A stretch of 64,000 nucleotides of DNA from Actinomadura montaniterrae (lineage in GTDB: Bacteria; Actinomycetota; Actinomycetes; Streptosporangiales; Streptosporangiaceae). The position numbers and the translations under genes were made by a program. Below are positions 32,367 through 40,909 of the stretch, piece after piece; the first letter of the stretch is position 1, and each line of letters starts with the position of its first letter. Under the pieces are notes generated by a model. It had not been told where the DNA came from, made no database searches, and worked only from the letters and a program-made list of their open reading frames with translations. The stretch is from NCBI RefSeq assembly GCF_008923365.1, contig NZ_WBMR01000002.1:59959-123958 (forward strand), in the 5' to 3' direction.

Positions 32367-33380
32367 TCACACGATGACCCGGCTGGACGGCGACTCGCGC
32401 ATGTCGCGCGACGTCCGCAGGTCCCGGGTGACCAGCGTCTTCTTCAGCCAGCGGTCCGTCCCGTCGAAGCGCGCGCTGAACGCCGCGCGGCCGTGCACGG
32501 CGAGGTAGTTGTCGACGATCAGCAGCGTCCCCGGGTCGATCTCGAGGCGCTGCTGCACCCGGTTCAGCTCGTCGATCAGGCGCCGCAGCGCCGCCTCGGC
32601 GGCCGGGCCGCCGTCCGCGCAGCGCATGAAGTACGGGTCGATCCGCAGGTACGGCGAGTCCTGCGCGCCGAACAGCACCGGGACGGCCTCGGGCTCCTCG
32701 CGCATCTTGCGGGCGCGCAGCAGGCTCGGATGACCGGGATGGATCTCGGCCATCTGCCTCAGGTGCTCGTTGTCCGGCATGATGTGGAACAGCGGGCGGC
32801 GGAGGATCTCCATGTCCGCCTCGTCCAGCCGGACGTCCCGGATCGAGGAGACCAGGGTCGGCACCCGGTCGTGGTTGCGCATGCCGAACAGCAGCAGGTA
32901 GTCGCAGCGGTAGGGGTGGAAGCCGTCCTCGGTGTGCCACTCCAGGAGCACCTGGCCGTGGCCGCTCTGCTCGGACTCGTCGCCCTGGATCGGGACGACG
33001 TTGTGGATGAGCCGGCCGCCCTGCAGGGTGGACCAGCTGAAGGCGTCACCGGTCAGGCACATCGCGAACAGCGCGAGGACGAACTCCTCGCGGCGTCCGC
33101 GCGCCTGCTCGGCGGCCTGCGACCAGTTCGCGGGGGTCGGCCCGATCGCCCGGTCGCTGACGGGCCAGCCGCGCACCATGCCGAAGGCGGCCCGTTCGTG
33201 CAGGCAGAACTCGGCCAGGAACCGGCGCACCCCGTGCGGGACCATCGCGGTCAGTTCCCACGCCTGGTCGAAGAACCGCGGGGCGGCGGGGTCGATGTCC
33301 AGCGCATCGATCTTGTCGATCAGTGCTTCGAGCTCGCCGATGTCGGCCAGGGACATCGAGTACGAGACGGGTTCGTCCAT
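32367..33380 (-). CDS. VioC/AsnO-type 2-oxoglutarate amino-acid hydroxylase
   Basis: The 337-residue product is an Fe(II)/2-oxoglutarate dioxygenase of the clavaminate-synthase-like group. The metal motif HxE is in LEWHTEDGFHPYRCDYLLLF (His about 147), the distal His in DNYLAVHGRAAFSARFDG (about 295), and the Arg for 2-oxoglutarate follows. Close relatives hydroxylate free amino acids at C3 or C4, mostly arginine, asparagine or related residues. The start follows GAAGGAGAAGG. It lies downstream of the NRPS genes and probably makes or modifies a hydroxylated amino-acid building block. Confidence 0.87.
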   Translation of the reverse strand: MDEPVSYSMSLADIGELEALIDKIDALDIDPAAPRFFDQAWELTAMVPHGVRRFLAEFCLHERAAFGMVRGWPVSDRAIGPTPANWSQAAEQARGRREEFVLALFAMCLTGDAFSWSTLQGGRLIHNVVPIQGDESEQSGHGQVLLEWHTEDGFHPYRCDYLLLFGMRNHDRVPTLVSSIRDVRLDEADMEILRRPLFHIMPDNEHLRQMAEIHPGHPSLLRARKMREEPEAVPVLFGAQDSPYLRIDPYFMRCADGGPAAEAALRRLIDELNRVQQRLEIDPGTLLIVDNYLAVHGRAAFSARFDGTDRWLKKTLVTRDLRTSRDMRESPSSRVIV

Positions 33381-33403
33381 CGTCGTCCTTCTCCTTCGCT
33401 GCG

Positions 33404-36064
33404 TCACTGGAGGGGGGTGCCGAGCCGTCGCAGTTCGGCGGCGATCCTGCGGGCGGTGTCCCCGGCGGACACGTGCGGCACGGGATCGCCGAAGCGGTCC
33501 CGCAGCAGCGCCGTGACGAGGGCGGGGCCGTACCGGGAGCCCGCCCACGCGGGGACCTCGGCCGTCAGGTCGGCGGCCGTGCCGGCGCCCGGCAGGGAGC
33601 CGAGCAGGTCGAGCACGGCGTGCTGCAGGGGGGTGCGGGGAGCGGCGGACGCGCCGCCGCGCGCGGGAGGCCGCGGCGGGGGCAGGGCCGCGCGGTTCAG
33701 CTTCCCGTTGCGGGTGCGCGGCAGGTGCGGGAGGCGGATCCACACGCCCGGGACCATGTGGGCGGGCAGCCGGCTCCCCGCGAACGCGGTCAGCTCCGCG
33801 TCGGCGAGGGACGGGTCGGCGGTGGCGACGTAGGCGACCAGCCGCATGTGGTCGCCCACCCGGGCGGGCACGACCGCCGCCTCCCGGACGCGCGGATGGC
33901 GCTGCAGCGCGGCCTCGACCTCGCCGGGCTCCACCCGGTAGCCGCGGATCTTCACCTGCTGGTCGATCCGGCCGAGGAAGTCGACGGTCCCGTCGGGACG
34001 CCAGCGGACCATGTCGCCGGTGCGGTACAGCAGGCCGTCGCCGAACGGGTTCGGCACGAAGCGCTCGGCGGACGCCTCGGGCCGGCCGAGGTAGCCGCGG
34101 ACGGCCACCCCCGCCCCGCCGACGCACAGCTCCCCCGGGACGCCGATCGGCAGCGGGTTCAGGCCGTCGTCCAGGACGAACGCCAGCGCGCCCGCGACCG
34201 GCCTGCCGATCGGCACCCGCCGCCCGGCCGCTCCGGACGGGCGCTCGCAGGTGTGGCACAGCGCCCAGACGGTGGCCTCGGTCGGCCCGTACTCGTTGAT
34301 GAGCACCGCGTCGCCGGTGACGTCGAAGTGGCGGGCCGGCAGCCCGGGCGGGCAGGCCTCGCCCGCGACGACGGCGCAGCGGATCCCGGCGAGGACGTCG
34401 GGCGCGGCGTCGAGCACGGCCGCGTACTGGGCGGGCACCCCGTCGAAGTGCGTCACCCGTTCCCGGTCGGCGAGCTTGGCCAGCGACCAGGGGTCGGTCA
34501 CCTCGTCGTCGGTCGGCAACACCAGCGTCCCGCCGCGGCTGAGCGTCAAGTAGATCCCGGCGCCCAGGGCGTCGAACGCGGGTCCGGCGAGGGCGAGGTA
34601 GGAGTCGTAGGGGCCGGGGAAGACGGGGTACCGGGCCGCCGTGGAGTTCACGATCTGCCGGTGCTCCACCTGGACGCCCTTCGGCGCGCCGGTGGAGCCG
34701 GAGGTGTAGATGACGTACGCGAGGTCCGCCTCGTCCACGGGGACCGGCTCGTCGAGGCCCGGCGCGCCGGCGGCGTCGAGCCGGGCGATCAGCTCGCCGG
34801 TGACGATCGTGCGGGCCTTCGCGTCCGCCCGCATGAACTCCAGCCGGTCGGGCGGGTAGCCGGGGTCGAGGGGCAGGTAGGCGGCGCCCGCCTTGAGCAC
34901 GCCGAGGAAGCCGGTGACCAGGTCCGCGGACCGGCCGATGCCGACCCCGACGACCTCCTGGCGGCGTACTCCGGCGTCCAGCAGGTACCGGGCGAGCCGG
35001 TCGGAGCGGCGGTCCAGGTCCCGGTAGGTCAGCCGGTCGTCGCCGCAGACCACGGCGGTCGCGTCCGGCGGGCCGTCGACGATCTCGTGCAGCGCGCGGC
35101 CGTCGCCCGCGGCGGGGGCGGTGGCGCTGAAACCGGTGAGGACGGTCGTCCGTTCGGCGGGTTCCATGAGCGGCAGCGCGCCCAGAGGGGTGTCCGGCGC
35201 CGCACCCATGACCATGCGCATCTGCGCCAGGATCCGTGCGACGGTGCCCGCCGAGAGCCGGCGCGCGTCGTAGGCGGCATGGCCGGGGCCGACGGCGAGC
35301 GTGGACCCGACCGGCCCGTGCGGCGGGACGTGCGGCGTCAGCGTCAGTCCGTCCACGTGGACGGGCGCGTCCCGCACCGCGTCCATCAGCCGCAGGCTCG
35401 GCATGAGGCGAACGCCGGTCTCCTCCATGGCCCGTTCGAGCGTCCCGGCGTGCCGTGCCGCCGCGGCCCTGGCCTCGCGCGCCCGCCGGGTCAGCTCGCC
35501 GAGCGGGACCCCGGCGTCCACCTCCAGCCGGACCAGGCCCTCGGGCACCCCGATGGCCAGATCGGTCAGCCTGGTCCAGCGCCAGGCGACGACCGCGAGC
35601 GCGGCGAGCAGCAGGCCGTCGTCCGCGCCGGCCGGCGCTTCGCCGAGGGCGAGCACTCCGGCGGGATCGGCGTCCCCGGTGGCGTCGCCGTCCTCGGGCA
35701 GCCGGGGGTCGATGGCGTCGGCGAGCTTCTCGGCCCAATGGTCCAGGTCGGCGGGCGTCGCGTCGCGGTCGCCCGGAGGCGCGCCGGTCGCCAGCGCATG
35801 GACGAAGCCGTCCGGTGTGCCCCACATCGCGGGCACGGTGGCGGTGACGACGCCGTCCTTCAGCTCGGCCGACGGCGTGGCCCGGAAGCCGCCCTCCGGC
35901 TCGGTGGCGGGACCGGTCGACAGGTCGTGCAGGAGCGCGGTGAGCCGGCCGAGGCGGGCGGGGCCGGCGCCGCCCGTGACGTCCACGGTGAAGGTGATGT
36001 CGTGCCAGGGACCGGACGGGTCGAGGACCCGCTGCTCCCACAGCCGTCTGCGCCGGGCGCTCAC
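33404..36064 (-). CDS. NRPS: partial condensation, adenylation, degenerate carrier
   Basis: The 886-residue protein starts with GTG overlapping the previous stop. Residues ~1-290 match only the second half of a condensation domain; the HHxxxDG half is absent. A complete adenylation domain follows (LTYRDLDRRSDRLARYL, YVIYTSGSTGAPKGV near 450, NEYGPTEATVW, LYRTGDMVRWRPDG, RTRNGKLNRAAL). The last ~85 residues sit where a carrier should be, but DxFFxLGGxS is replaced by VPAWAGSRYG, so no clear phosphopantetheine serine exists. Read by eye, the pocket residues are D-A-A-D-V-A-E-V-W, with Asp at position 278 as in Lys/Arg activating domains. Loading of the free carrier (39022) is therefore plausible. 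Confidence 0.85.
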   Translation of the reverse strand: MSARRRRLWEQRVLDPSGPWHDITFTVDVTGGAGPARLGRLTALLHDLSTGPATEPEGGFRATPSAELKDGVVTATVPAMWGTPDGFVHALATGAPPGDRDATPADLDHWAEKLADAIDPRLPEDGDATGDADPAGVLALGEAPAGADDGLLLAALAVVAWRWTRLTDLAIGVPEGLVRLEVDAGVPLGELTRRAREARAAAARHAGTLERAMEETGVRLMPSLRLMDAVRDAPVHVDGLTLTPHVPPHGPVGSTLAVGPGHAAYDARRLSAGTVARILAQMRMVMGAAPDTPLGALPLMEPAERTTVLTGFSATAPAAGDGRALHEIVDGPPDATAVVCGDDRLTYRDLDRRSDRLARYLLDAGVRRQEVVGVGIGRSADLVTGFLGVLKAGAAYLPLDPGYPPDRLEFMRADAKARTIVTGELIARLDAAGAPGLDEPVPVDEADLAYVIYTSGSTGAPKGVQVEHRQIVNSTAARYPVFPGPYDSYLALAGPAFDALGAGIYLTLSRGGTLVLPTDDEVTDPWSLAKLADRERVTHFDGVPAQYAAVLDAAPDVLAGIRCAVVAGEACPPGLPARHFDVTGDAVLINEYGPTEATVWALCHTCERPSGAAGRRVPIGRPVAGALAFVLDDGLNPLPIGVPGELCVGGAGVAVRGYLGRPEASAERFVPNPFGDGLLYRTGDMVRWRPDGTVDFLGRIDQQVKIRGYRVEPGEVEAALQRHPRVREAAVVPARVGDHMRLVAYVATADPSLADAELTAFAGSRLPAHMVPGVWIRLPHLPRTRNGKLNRAALPPPRPPARGGASAAPRTPLQHAVLDLLGSLPGAGTAADLTAEVPAWAGSRYGPALVTALLRDRFGDPVPHVSAGDTARRIAAELRRLGTPLQ

Positions 36065-39018
36065 CGGTTCGCCCCCCGGCTCGCCGTGCCGGTCGCCGCC
36101 CCGTTCGCCGCGGCGACGGGCTCCCGGTCCGCGAGCCCGGAAAGGAAACCGGCCATCGCGTCCGCGAGCGCGTCGGCGTAGCCCGCGGACACCGCCTCGC
36201 GGCGGCGGCTCACCCGCAGGCGCCCGCCGGGCAGGAGTTCGACGAGAAGGGCGGTGTCGAGCTCGTCGGTGTCGACCCACACGTGCCGGGCGCGGACCCC
36301 GGGCACGTCGAGCATCGGTTCGGGGTTGTCCTGAACCGAGACGACCGTGTCGTAGGGAGGCCGCAGCTTGGCCAGGCGCGCTATCTCGTGCACCGGGACG
36401 TCCGGACGGCGCAACGCCTCGACGAGCGCCTCGCGCGCCGCGTCCAGCGCCGGCGCGCGCAGCCGGACGCAGGTCATCTCTATCATGCAGGCGACCGCGC
36501 GCTCCGCCGCCGCGTCGCCGCGCCGCGCGACCGGCAGGCCGACGACGACGTCCGTGCGGCCGGTGAGGTCGGCGACCGCGTGCGCGTAGGCGGCGAGCGC
36601 TGCGACCGTCGCGGTGGTCCCCCGAGACCGGACCGCCGCCGTGAGGGCCGCCTCGTCGAACCGCCGGACGGTCGCGGCGAGACCCCCGGACGGTCCCGTC
36701 CCAGGCGGCGGCTCCACCACGGTCGCCCCGCTGAGCGCGGTGCGCCAGTAGGCGCGCTGCTCCGCGAGATCGTCCGGCGCTGGCGGACGGTACCCGGACG
36801 CCAGCTCCGCGAGGCCCGGCGCGGGACCGCCGAACCGCGGCTCCCGCCCTTCCGCCCGCGCCCGGTAGGCGGCGGACAGGTCGCGGGCCAGCACGGACGC
36901 CGCCCGCGCGTCGAACGCGATGTGGTGGACGACGATCCCGAACCGGCCCGGCGCGAGCGCGGCCCGCCACACCCGGCCGTCCTGGATGTCCAGCGGGGCG
37001 ATGAGCGCGGGGAGGACGTCCCCGGGACGTGCCACGGTGATCAGCTCGACCTGCGGCGGCCGGCCGGGCGGGCGCACCGCGACCGGCGCGTCCAGCACCG
37101 TGTACCGGCTGTGCAGTGCCTCATGGCGCGCGTTCACGTCATCGAGCGCCTGCTGCATCGCCGCGGCGTCGAGGGCGCCGTCGAGGTCCCAGACGATCGG
37201 GCAGAGCGCGGTGAGGTCGTCGGGGTCCATCTGCTGCGCGACGAAGAAGCCCAGCTGGGACGGCAGCAGCGGGACGGCGCCGTCCGACGCGTCCCGCCGG
37301 TCGTCCTCACCGGACGGGGCGCCACCGGTACGCGGACGCCCGGCGATGAGGGCGGTGAGGCCGGCGGGCGTGGGCGACTCGAAGACGGCCGAGAGCGGCA
37401 CCGGCGCGCCGAGCGCCGCCGCTAGTCGGCCGCTGAGGCGCCCGGCGGCGAGCGAGTCGCCGCCGAGGGAGAAGAAGTCCGCGTCCGGCGGCACGGTCGG
37501 AAGGCCCAGCACGTCCGCGAAGACGGCGGCGACGCGTTCGGCGTCCGTGCCGGCGCCGTCGAGGTCGGGCGCGGGCCGCGCCGCAGGACGAGCCGCGCCG
37601 GACCCGGCCGCGGACTCGACCAGCGCGGCGTGGTCCAGCTTGCCGTTGCCCGTCAGCGGGAACCGGCCGACGTGCTCGGCGCGGGCCGGGACGAGGTAGC
37701 CGGGGAGCCGGTCCCGCAGGTCGGCGAGCACGTCCGCGCCGTCCCGGTCGCCGGTGAAGAACAGCGCGAGGCCGGTGGCGCGGCCGTCCGGCCCGTCGAC
37801 CGGCACGACGGCGGCCCGGGTGACGCCGGGGACGCGTTCGGCGGCGTGCTCCACCTCGGCGGGCTCGATCCGGTGGCCGCGGATCTTCACCTGCCGGTCG
37901 GTGCGCCCGGCGTAGTGGTAGAGGCCGTCGGGCGTGCGGTGCCCGCGGTCCCCCGTCCGGTAGGCGGGGACGGTGCGGCCGTCGATCGTCAGCTCGGTGA
38001 AACGCTCGGACGTGCCGGCCGGATCGCCGAGATAGCCGAGGGCCAGGCCGTCGCCGCTGACGCAGATCTCCCCGTCCACCAGGTGTACGGACGTGCCCGG
38101 GACGGGAACGCCGATCGGCACCCGTCCCTCGGCGGAGTCGGCCGCGGTGAAGCGGTGCGTCGTCGTCAGGATCCCGTTCTCGGCCGGTCCGTAGAGGTTG
38201 ATCAGGGCGATGTCCGGGTGCCGCGCGACGAAGGCGGCGACATGCCGGGGCGAGAGCTGCTCGCCGCCGACGGCGACCTGCCGGAGGCCGGTGAACGCGC
38301 CGGCGTCCTCCTCCACGTGCAGGTTGAACACCGAGGTGGCCAGCACCAGCGAGTCGGCGCCGTGCCCGGTCACCAGCTCGCGGAGCCGGCCGGGGGTGAG
38401 GTACAGGTCCCGGACGGCGACCAGGGTCCCGCCGGAGCACAGCGTGCTCCACAGCTCCAGCGACATCGCGTCCCACGGGACCGCCGCCGCCAGCGGCATC
38501 ACCACGGGCGCGGTCAGGTCGAGGTGGCCGGCGCGCGGGACCAGGCGGCCGATCGCCCGGTGCGGGCACAGCACCCCCTTGGGCTCGCCGGTGGATCCCG
38601 AGGTGAACAGCACCACCGCCGGGTCGTCCTCCCGCACCGCCGGACGGGCCGGAGCGGCGGCGGCCCGGCCCCGGGCGCGCAGCTCGGGCAGGGTGCGGGC
38701 GTCCACCTCGACCGGTGCGCCGAGCAGTTCGGTGATCCGGGCGACGCGCGCGGGGGGCCACGCCACGTCGAGCGGGGAGTACGCGGCGCCGCTCTTGAGG
38801 ATCCCGAGGGCCCCGATGACGAGGTCGGCGGACCGGGGCAGCCGCAGCGCGACCCGGTCGCCGCGGCCGGTGCCGTACGCGGCCAGCCCGGCGGCGACCT
38901 CGTCCGAGGCGGCGTCGAGCTCGGCGTAGGTCAGGGCGCGGCCGCCGTCCAGCACGGCCGGCCGGCCGGGGTGCGCGCGGGCGTGCCGGCCGAACAGCCC
39001 GGTCAGGGTGCGGGACAC
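36061..39018 (-). CDS. NRPS module A-PCP-C
   Basis: A 985-residue NRPS protein starting with GTG, three bases after the free carrier gene. The adenylation domain covers ~1-470 (LTYAELDAASDEVAAGL, VVLFTSGSTGEPKGV, NLYGPAENGI, AYRTGDRGHRTPDG, LTGNGKLDHAAL). The carrier has DFFSLGGDSLAAG with Ser522. A condensation domain (~570-970) has HHIAFDA at 698-704; Gly of the usual HHxxxDG is Ala, which is tolerated in some active domains. By eye the pocket residues are D-A-L-L-A-G-L-I-L, which I cannot assign to an amino acid. Ending in a C domain suggests it condenses with a downstream carrier supplied in trans. Confidence 0.9.
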   Translation of the reverse strand: MSRTLTGLFGRHARAHPGRPAVLDGGRALTYAELDAASDEVAAGLAAYGTGRGDRVALRLPRSADLVIGALGILKSGAAYSPLDVAWPPARVARITELLGAPVEVDARTLPELRARGRAAAAPARPAVREDDPAVVLFTSGSTGEPKGVLCPHRAIGRLVPRAGHLDLTAPVVMPLAAAVPWDAMSLELWSTLCSGGTLVAVRDLYLTPGRLRELVTGHGADSLVLATSVFNLHVEEDAGAFTGLRQVAVGGEQLSPRHVAAFVARHPDIALINLYGPAENGILTTTHRFTAADSAEGRVPIGVPVPGTSVHLVDGEICVSGDGLALGYLGDPAGTSERFTELTIDGRTVPAYRTGDRGHRTPDGLYHYAGRTDRQVKIRGHRIEPAEVEHAAERVPGVTRAAVVPVDGPDGRATGLALFFTGDRDGADVLADLRDRLPGYLVPARAEHVGRFPLTGNGKLDHAALVESAAGSGAARPAARPAPDLDGAGTDAERVAAVFADVLGLPTVPPDADFFSLGGDSLAAGRLSGRLAAALGAPVPLSAVFESPTPAGLTALIAGRPRTGGAPSGEDDRRDASDGAVPLLPSQLGFFVAQQMDPDDLTALCPIVWDLDGALDAAAMQQALDDVNARHEALHSRYTVLDAPVAVRPPGRPPQVELITVARPGDVLPALIAPLDIQDGRVWRAALAPGRFGIVVHHIAFDARAASVLARDLSAAYRARAEGREPRFGGPAPGLAELASGYRPPAPDDLAEQRAYWRTALSGATVVEPPPGTGPSGGLAATVRRFDEAALTAAVRSRGTTATVAALAAYAHAVADLTGRTDVVVGLPVARRGDAAAERAVACMIEMTCVRLRAPALDAAREALVEALRRPDVPVHEIARLAKLRPPYDTVVSVQDNPEPMLDVPGVRARHVWVDTDELDTALLVELLPGGRLRVSRRREAVSAGYADALADAMAGFLSGLADREPVAAANGAATGTASRGANR

Positions 39019-39021
39019 GGG

Positions 39022-39255
39022 TCAGCCCGCCACGACGGCGGCGAGCCGCCCCAGCACCGGGTTGTCCCGCAGGTCCTGGTAGGAGAAGGACAGGCCGGCA
39101 TGGCGCGCCTTGCCGATCATGGTGACGCCGAGCAGGCTGTCGCCGCCCAGTTCGAAGAAGTCGTCGTCGGCGGTGACGCCGTCGACCTCCAGGACCTCCT
39201 CCCACAGCTCGCTGAGGGTCTGCAGCACCGCCGGGTCGGCCTGGGACACGGACAT
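39022..39255 (-). CDS. Free-standing peptidyl carrier protein
   Basis: A 77-residue carrier with DDDFFELGGDSLLGVTMIG, phosphopantetheine on Ser40. The start follows AAGGAG. Because the neighbouring half-C-A protein has lost its own carrier motif, this discrete PCP may be its partner. It could equally be where the hydroxylase or the stand-alone C domain acts. The stop is three bases before the next gene. Confidence 0.92.
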   Translation of the reverse strand: MSVSQADPAVLQTLSELWEEVLEVDGVTADDDFFELGGDSLLGVTMIGKARHAGLSFSYQDLRDNPVLGRLAAVVAG

Positions 39256-39339
39256 ATCGGACTCCTTGCCTTGTTCGCGGAACACTCCGGCCGCGCGGGA
39301 ACCACCGCGGGCCTGGCGGGGGGATCGATCGGGTCGGCG

Positions 39340-39369
39340 GGACGGTCGGCTGGACGGTCGGCTGGACGG
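39340..39369. repeat. 12-bp tandem repeat in the one open gap of the operon
   Basis: GGACGGTCGGCT is repeated at 39340-39351 and 39352-39363, followed by a partial copy to 39369. It lies in the 128-bp gap between GT2 and carrier genes, the largest gap in the cluster. Slippage or a regulatory/attenuation element are both possible. Confidence 0.6.
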
Positions 39370-39383
39370 AGTGGCCGGGCGGG

Positions 39384-40187
39384 TCAGGGATGCTGCCTGG
39401 TGGAGCGCGGGACGCTGCGTCCGGCCAGGTGGACGAGGTTGAGCATCCGGTTGGTGAGCCGCACCTGCGGGGACGAGCCCGGCACCGGGCGCGCCATGTC
39501 CCGGAGCGCGTCGCGCACCGGCAGCGGGCGCGCGTGGTGCCCGGACCCGTACGCGTCCCGCAACGCGCGCAGCAGTCCCTTGCCGTTGCGGTGGACGATC
39601 ACCATCGAGGGCGCGAAGTGGACCCCGAGGCCGAGCCGGGACAGCCCGCTCACCAGGTCGTTGTCGCTGCCGGGGACGTTGACGGCGGTGCCGCGGGCGG
39701 CCAGGAAGTGCTCCCGCCAGACCGCGCTGTTGCCGCCGGCGAAGAAGGTGACCCGCTGCCCGGGCCCGAGGCCCCGGTAGCGCTCCAGGTAGCGGGACTG
39801 GCGGGCCTCCGAGAGCAGCCCGGCGTCGAACGGCAGCACCCGCCCGGTGACGGCGCCGCGGTCGGGCGTCAGCTGCGCGGCGATCTCGGTCAGCCAGTCC
39901 GCCCGGGGCAGCGCGTCGTCGTCCAGGAACGCCAGGATCGGCGAGCGCGCATGGTCGGCGGCGTGCGCGCGCGCCGGCGTCGCGCCCATCGGCCGGTCGT
40001 TGCGCAGCACGCGCACCGGCAGGTCGCCGACCGCGACGGCGTCGGTGATCCGCGGCCGGGAGCCGTCGTCCACGACCAGCACCTCGTGCAGCAGCCCGCC
40101 GTCGCACTCGGCCAGCGCGATCAGGCAGCGGCGCAGATCGCGGTACCGGTCCCGGCTGGGAATGATCACGGTGATGGGTGCCACCAT
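39384..40187 (-). CDS. Family 2 glycosyltransferase
   Basis: A 267-residue GT-A fold enzyme: ITVIIPSRDRYRDLRRCL, VVDDGSRP, and the DxD-type motif in ILAFLDDDALP that binds metal and sugar nucleotide. FFAGGNSAVWRE follows. It ends with a basic C-terminal region and has no membrane helix. The start at MVAPITV is chosen for GGAGACGGCA; it overlaps the deacetylase gene by 22 bp. It likely attaches the sugar made with the nucleotide-sugar dehydrogenase; inverting transfer is usual for GT2. Confidence 0.88.
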   Translation of the reverse strand: MVAPITVIIPSRDRYRDLRRCLIALAECDGGLLHEVLVVDDGSRPRITDAVAVGDLPVRVLRNDRPMGATPARAHAADHARSPILAFLDDDALPRADWLTEIAAQLTPDRGAVTGRVLPFDAGLLSEARQSRYLERYRGLGPGQRVTFFAGGNSAVWREHFLAARGTAVNVPGSDNDLVSGLSRLGLGVHFAPSMVIVHRNGKGLLRALRDAYGSGHHARPLPVRDALRDMARPVPGSSPQVRLTNRMLNLVHLAGRSVPRSTRQHP

Positions 40188-40909
40188 TGCCGTCTCCAAT
40201 CGCGACACAGCCGCGGCCACGAGTCCTCGCGGCCGGCCGGCAGGTAGGTACGTCGGATGTCGTGCGGTGCCGCCGTCCAGGGGCGCGGCGGCGCCTTCAC
40301 GGTGCCGAAGGCGAGGACGCCGTCCGGGACCGCGCCCGCGGCGGGGCGCAGGCCGTAGGGGTGGGCCAGCGGCGGAGCCGGGTCGCCCAGCCGGTCGCGG
40401 ACCGCCGCCAGCGAACGGGTGATCTCCGTGCGCTGCTCGTCCGGCCCCAGGGCGGGGAGCTTGCGGTGGGTCACGGTGTGGGAGCCGGCCCGGTGCCCGT
40501 CCGCCACGAGGTCCGCCACCTCGTCCCAGGTCATCGACCGGTCGGGGGCGGCGTCGGCGAGCCCGGTGATGACGAAGAACAGGGCCCGCACGCCGAGCCG
40601 GTCCAGCACCGGCAGCGCGTGCTCGAGGTTGTCGCGGTGCCCGTCGTCGAAGGTGATCAGGACCCGCGGCCCGGCCGGCGGGTCGAGGTCCGCGCGGACG
40701 TCGGCCGGGTCGAGGGCCGGGCCGTACTCGGCGAGCACCGTCTCCAGCCCGCGCTCGAACGCGCCGGGCGTCAGCGAGGTGTAGTGGTCGAGGGTGGGGT
40801 GGACGTGGTGGAAGTACAGCACCAGCGGCCAGCCGGGCGCCGCGCCCGCGGCCGCCTGCCGCACCTCGGGCGGCGTCCCCGGCGAGACCGGATCGTCGAG
40901 GACCGTCAT
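40166..40909 (-). CDS. Polysaccharide-deacetylase (NodB) family protein
   Basis: The 247-residue product has the NodB motifs: YFHHVHPTLDHY near the start, LITFDDGHRDNLEHAL (motif 1), AGSHTVTHRKL with the two His metal ligands (motif 2), and AHPYGLRP. It should remove an N-acetyl (or other acyl) group from a sugar using a divalent metal. It is coupled to the gene before by an ATGA overlap. No signal sequence is present, so unlike wall deacetylases it should act inside the cell, fitting deacetylation of a GlcNAc-type intermediate, as in teicoplanin or aminoglycoside pathways. Confidence 0.87.
   Translation of the reverse strand: MTVLDDPVSPGTPPEVRQAAAGAAPGWPLVLYFHHVHPTLDHYTSLTPGAFERGLETVLAEYGPALDPADVRADLDPPAGPRVLITFDDGHRDNLEHALPVLDRLGVRALFFVITGLADAAPDRSMTWDEVADLVADGHRAGSHTVTHRKLPALGPDEQRTEITRSLAAVRDRLGDPAPPLAHPYGLRPAAGAVPDGVLAFGTVKAPPRPWTAAPHDIRRTYLPAGREDSWPRLCRDWRRQWWHPSP

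Noticed and set aside
33381-36041. An upstream extension of the hydroxylase frame into the NRPS region
   Set aside because: The extension is Arg/Gly/Pro-rich with no domain, and the hydroxylase has its own ATG and ribosome-binding site at 33380.
39340-39369. The repeat in the operon as part of a coding tract
   Set aside because: It lies between two genes in frames with stops, so it is intergenic.
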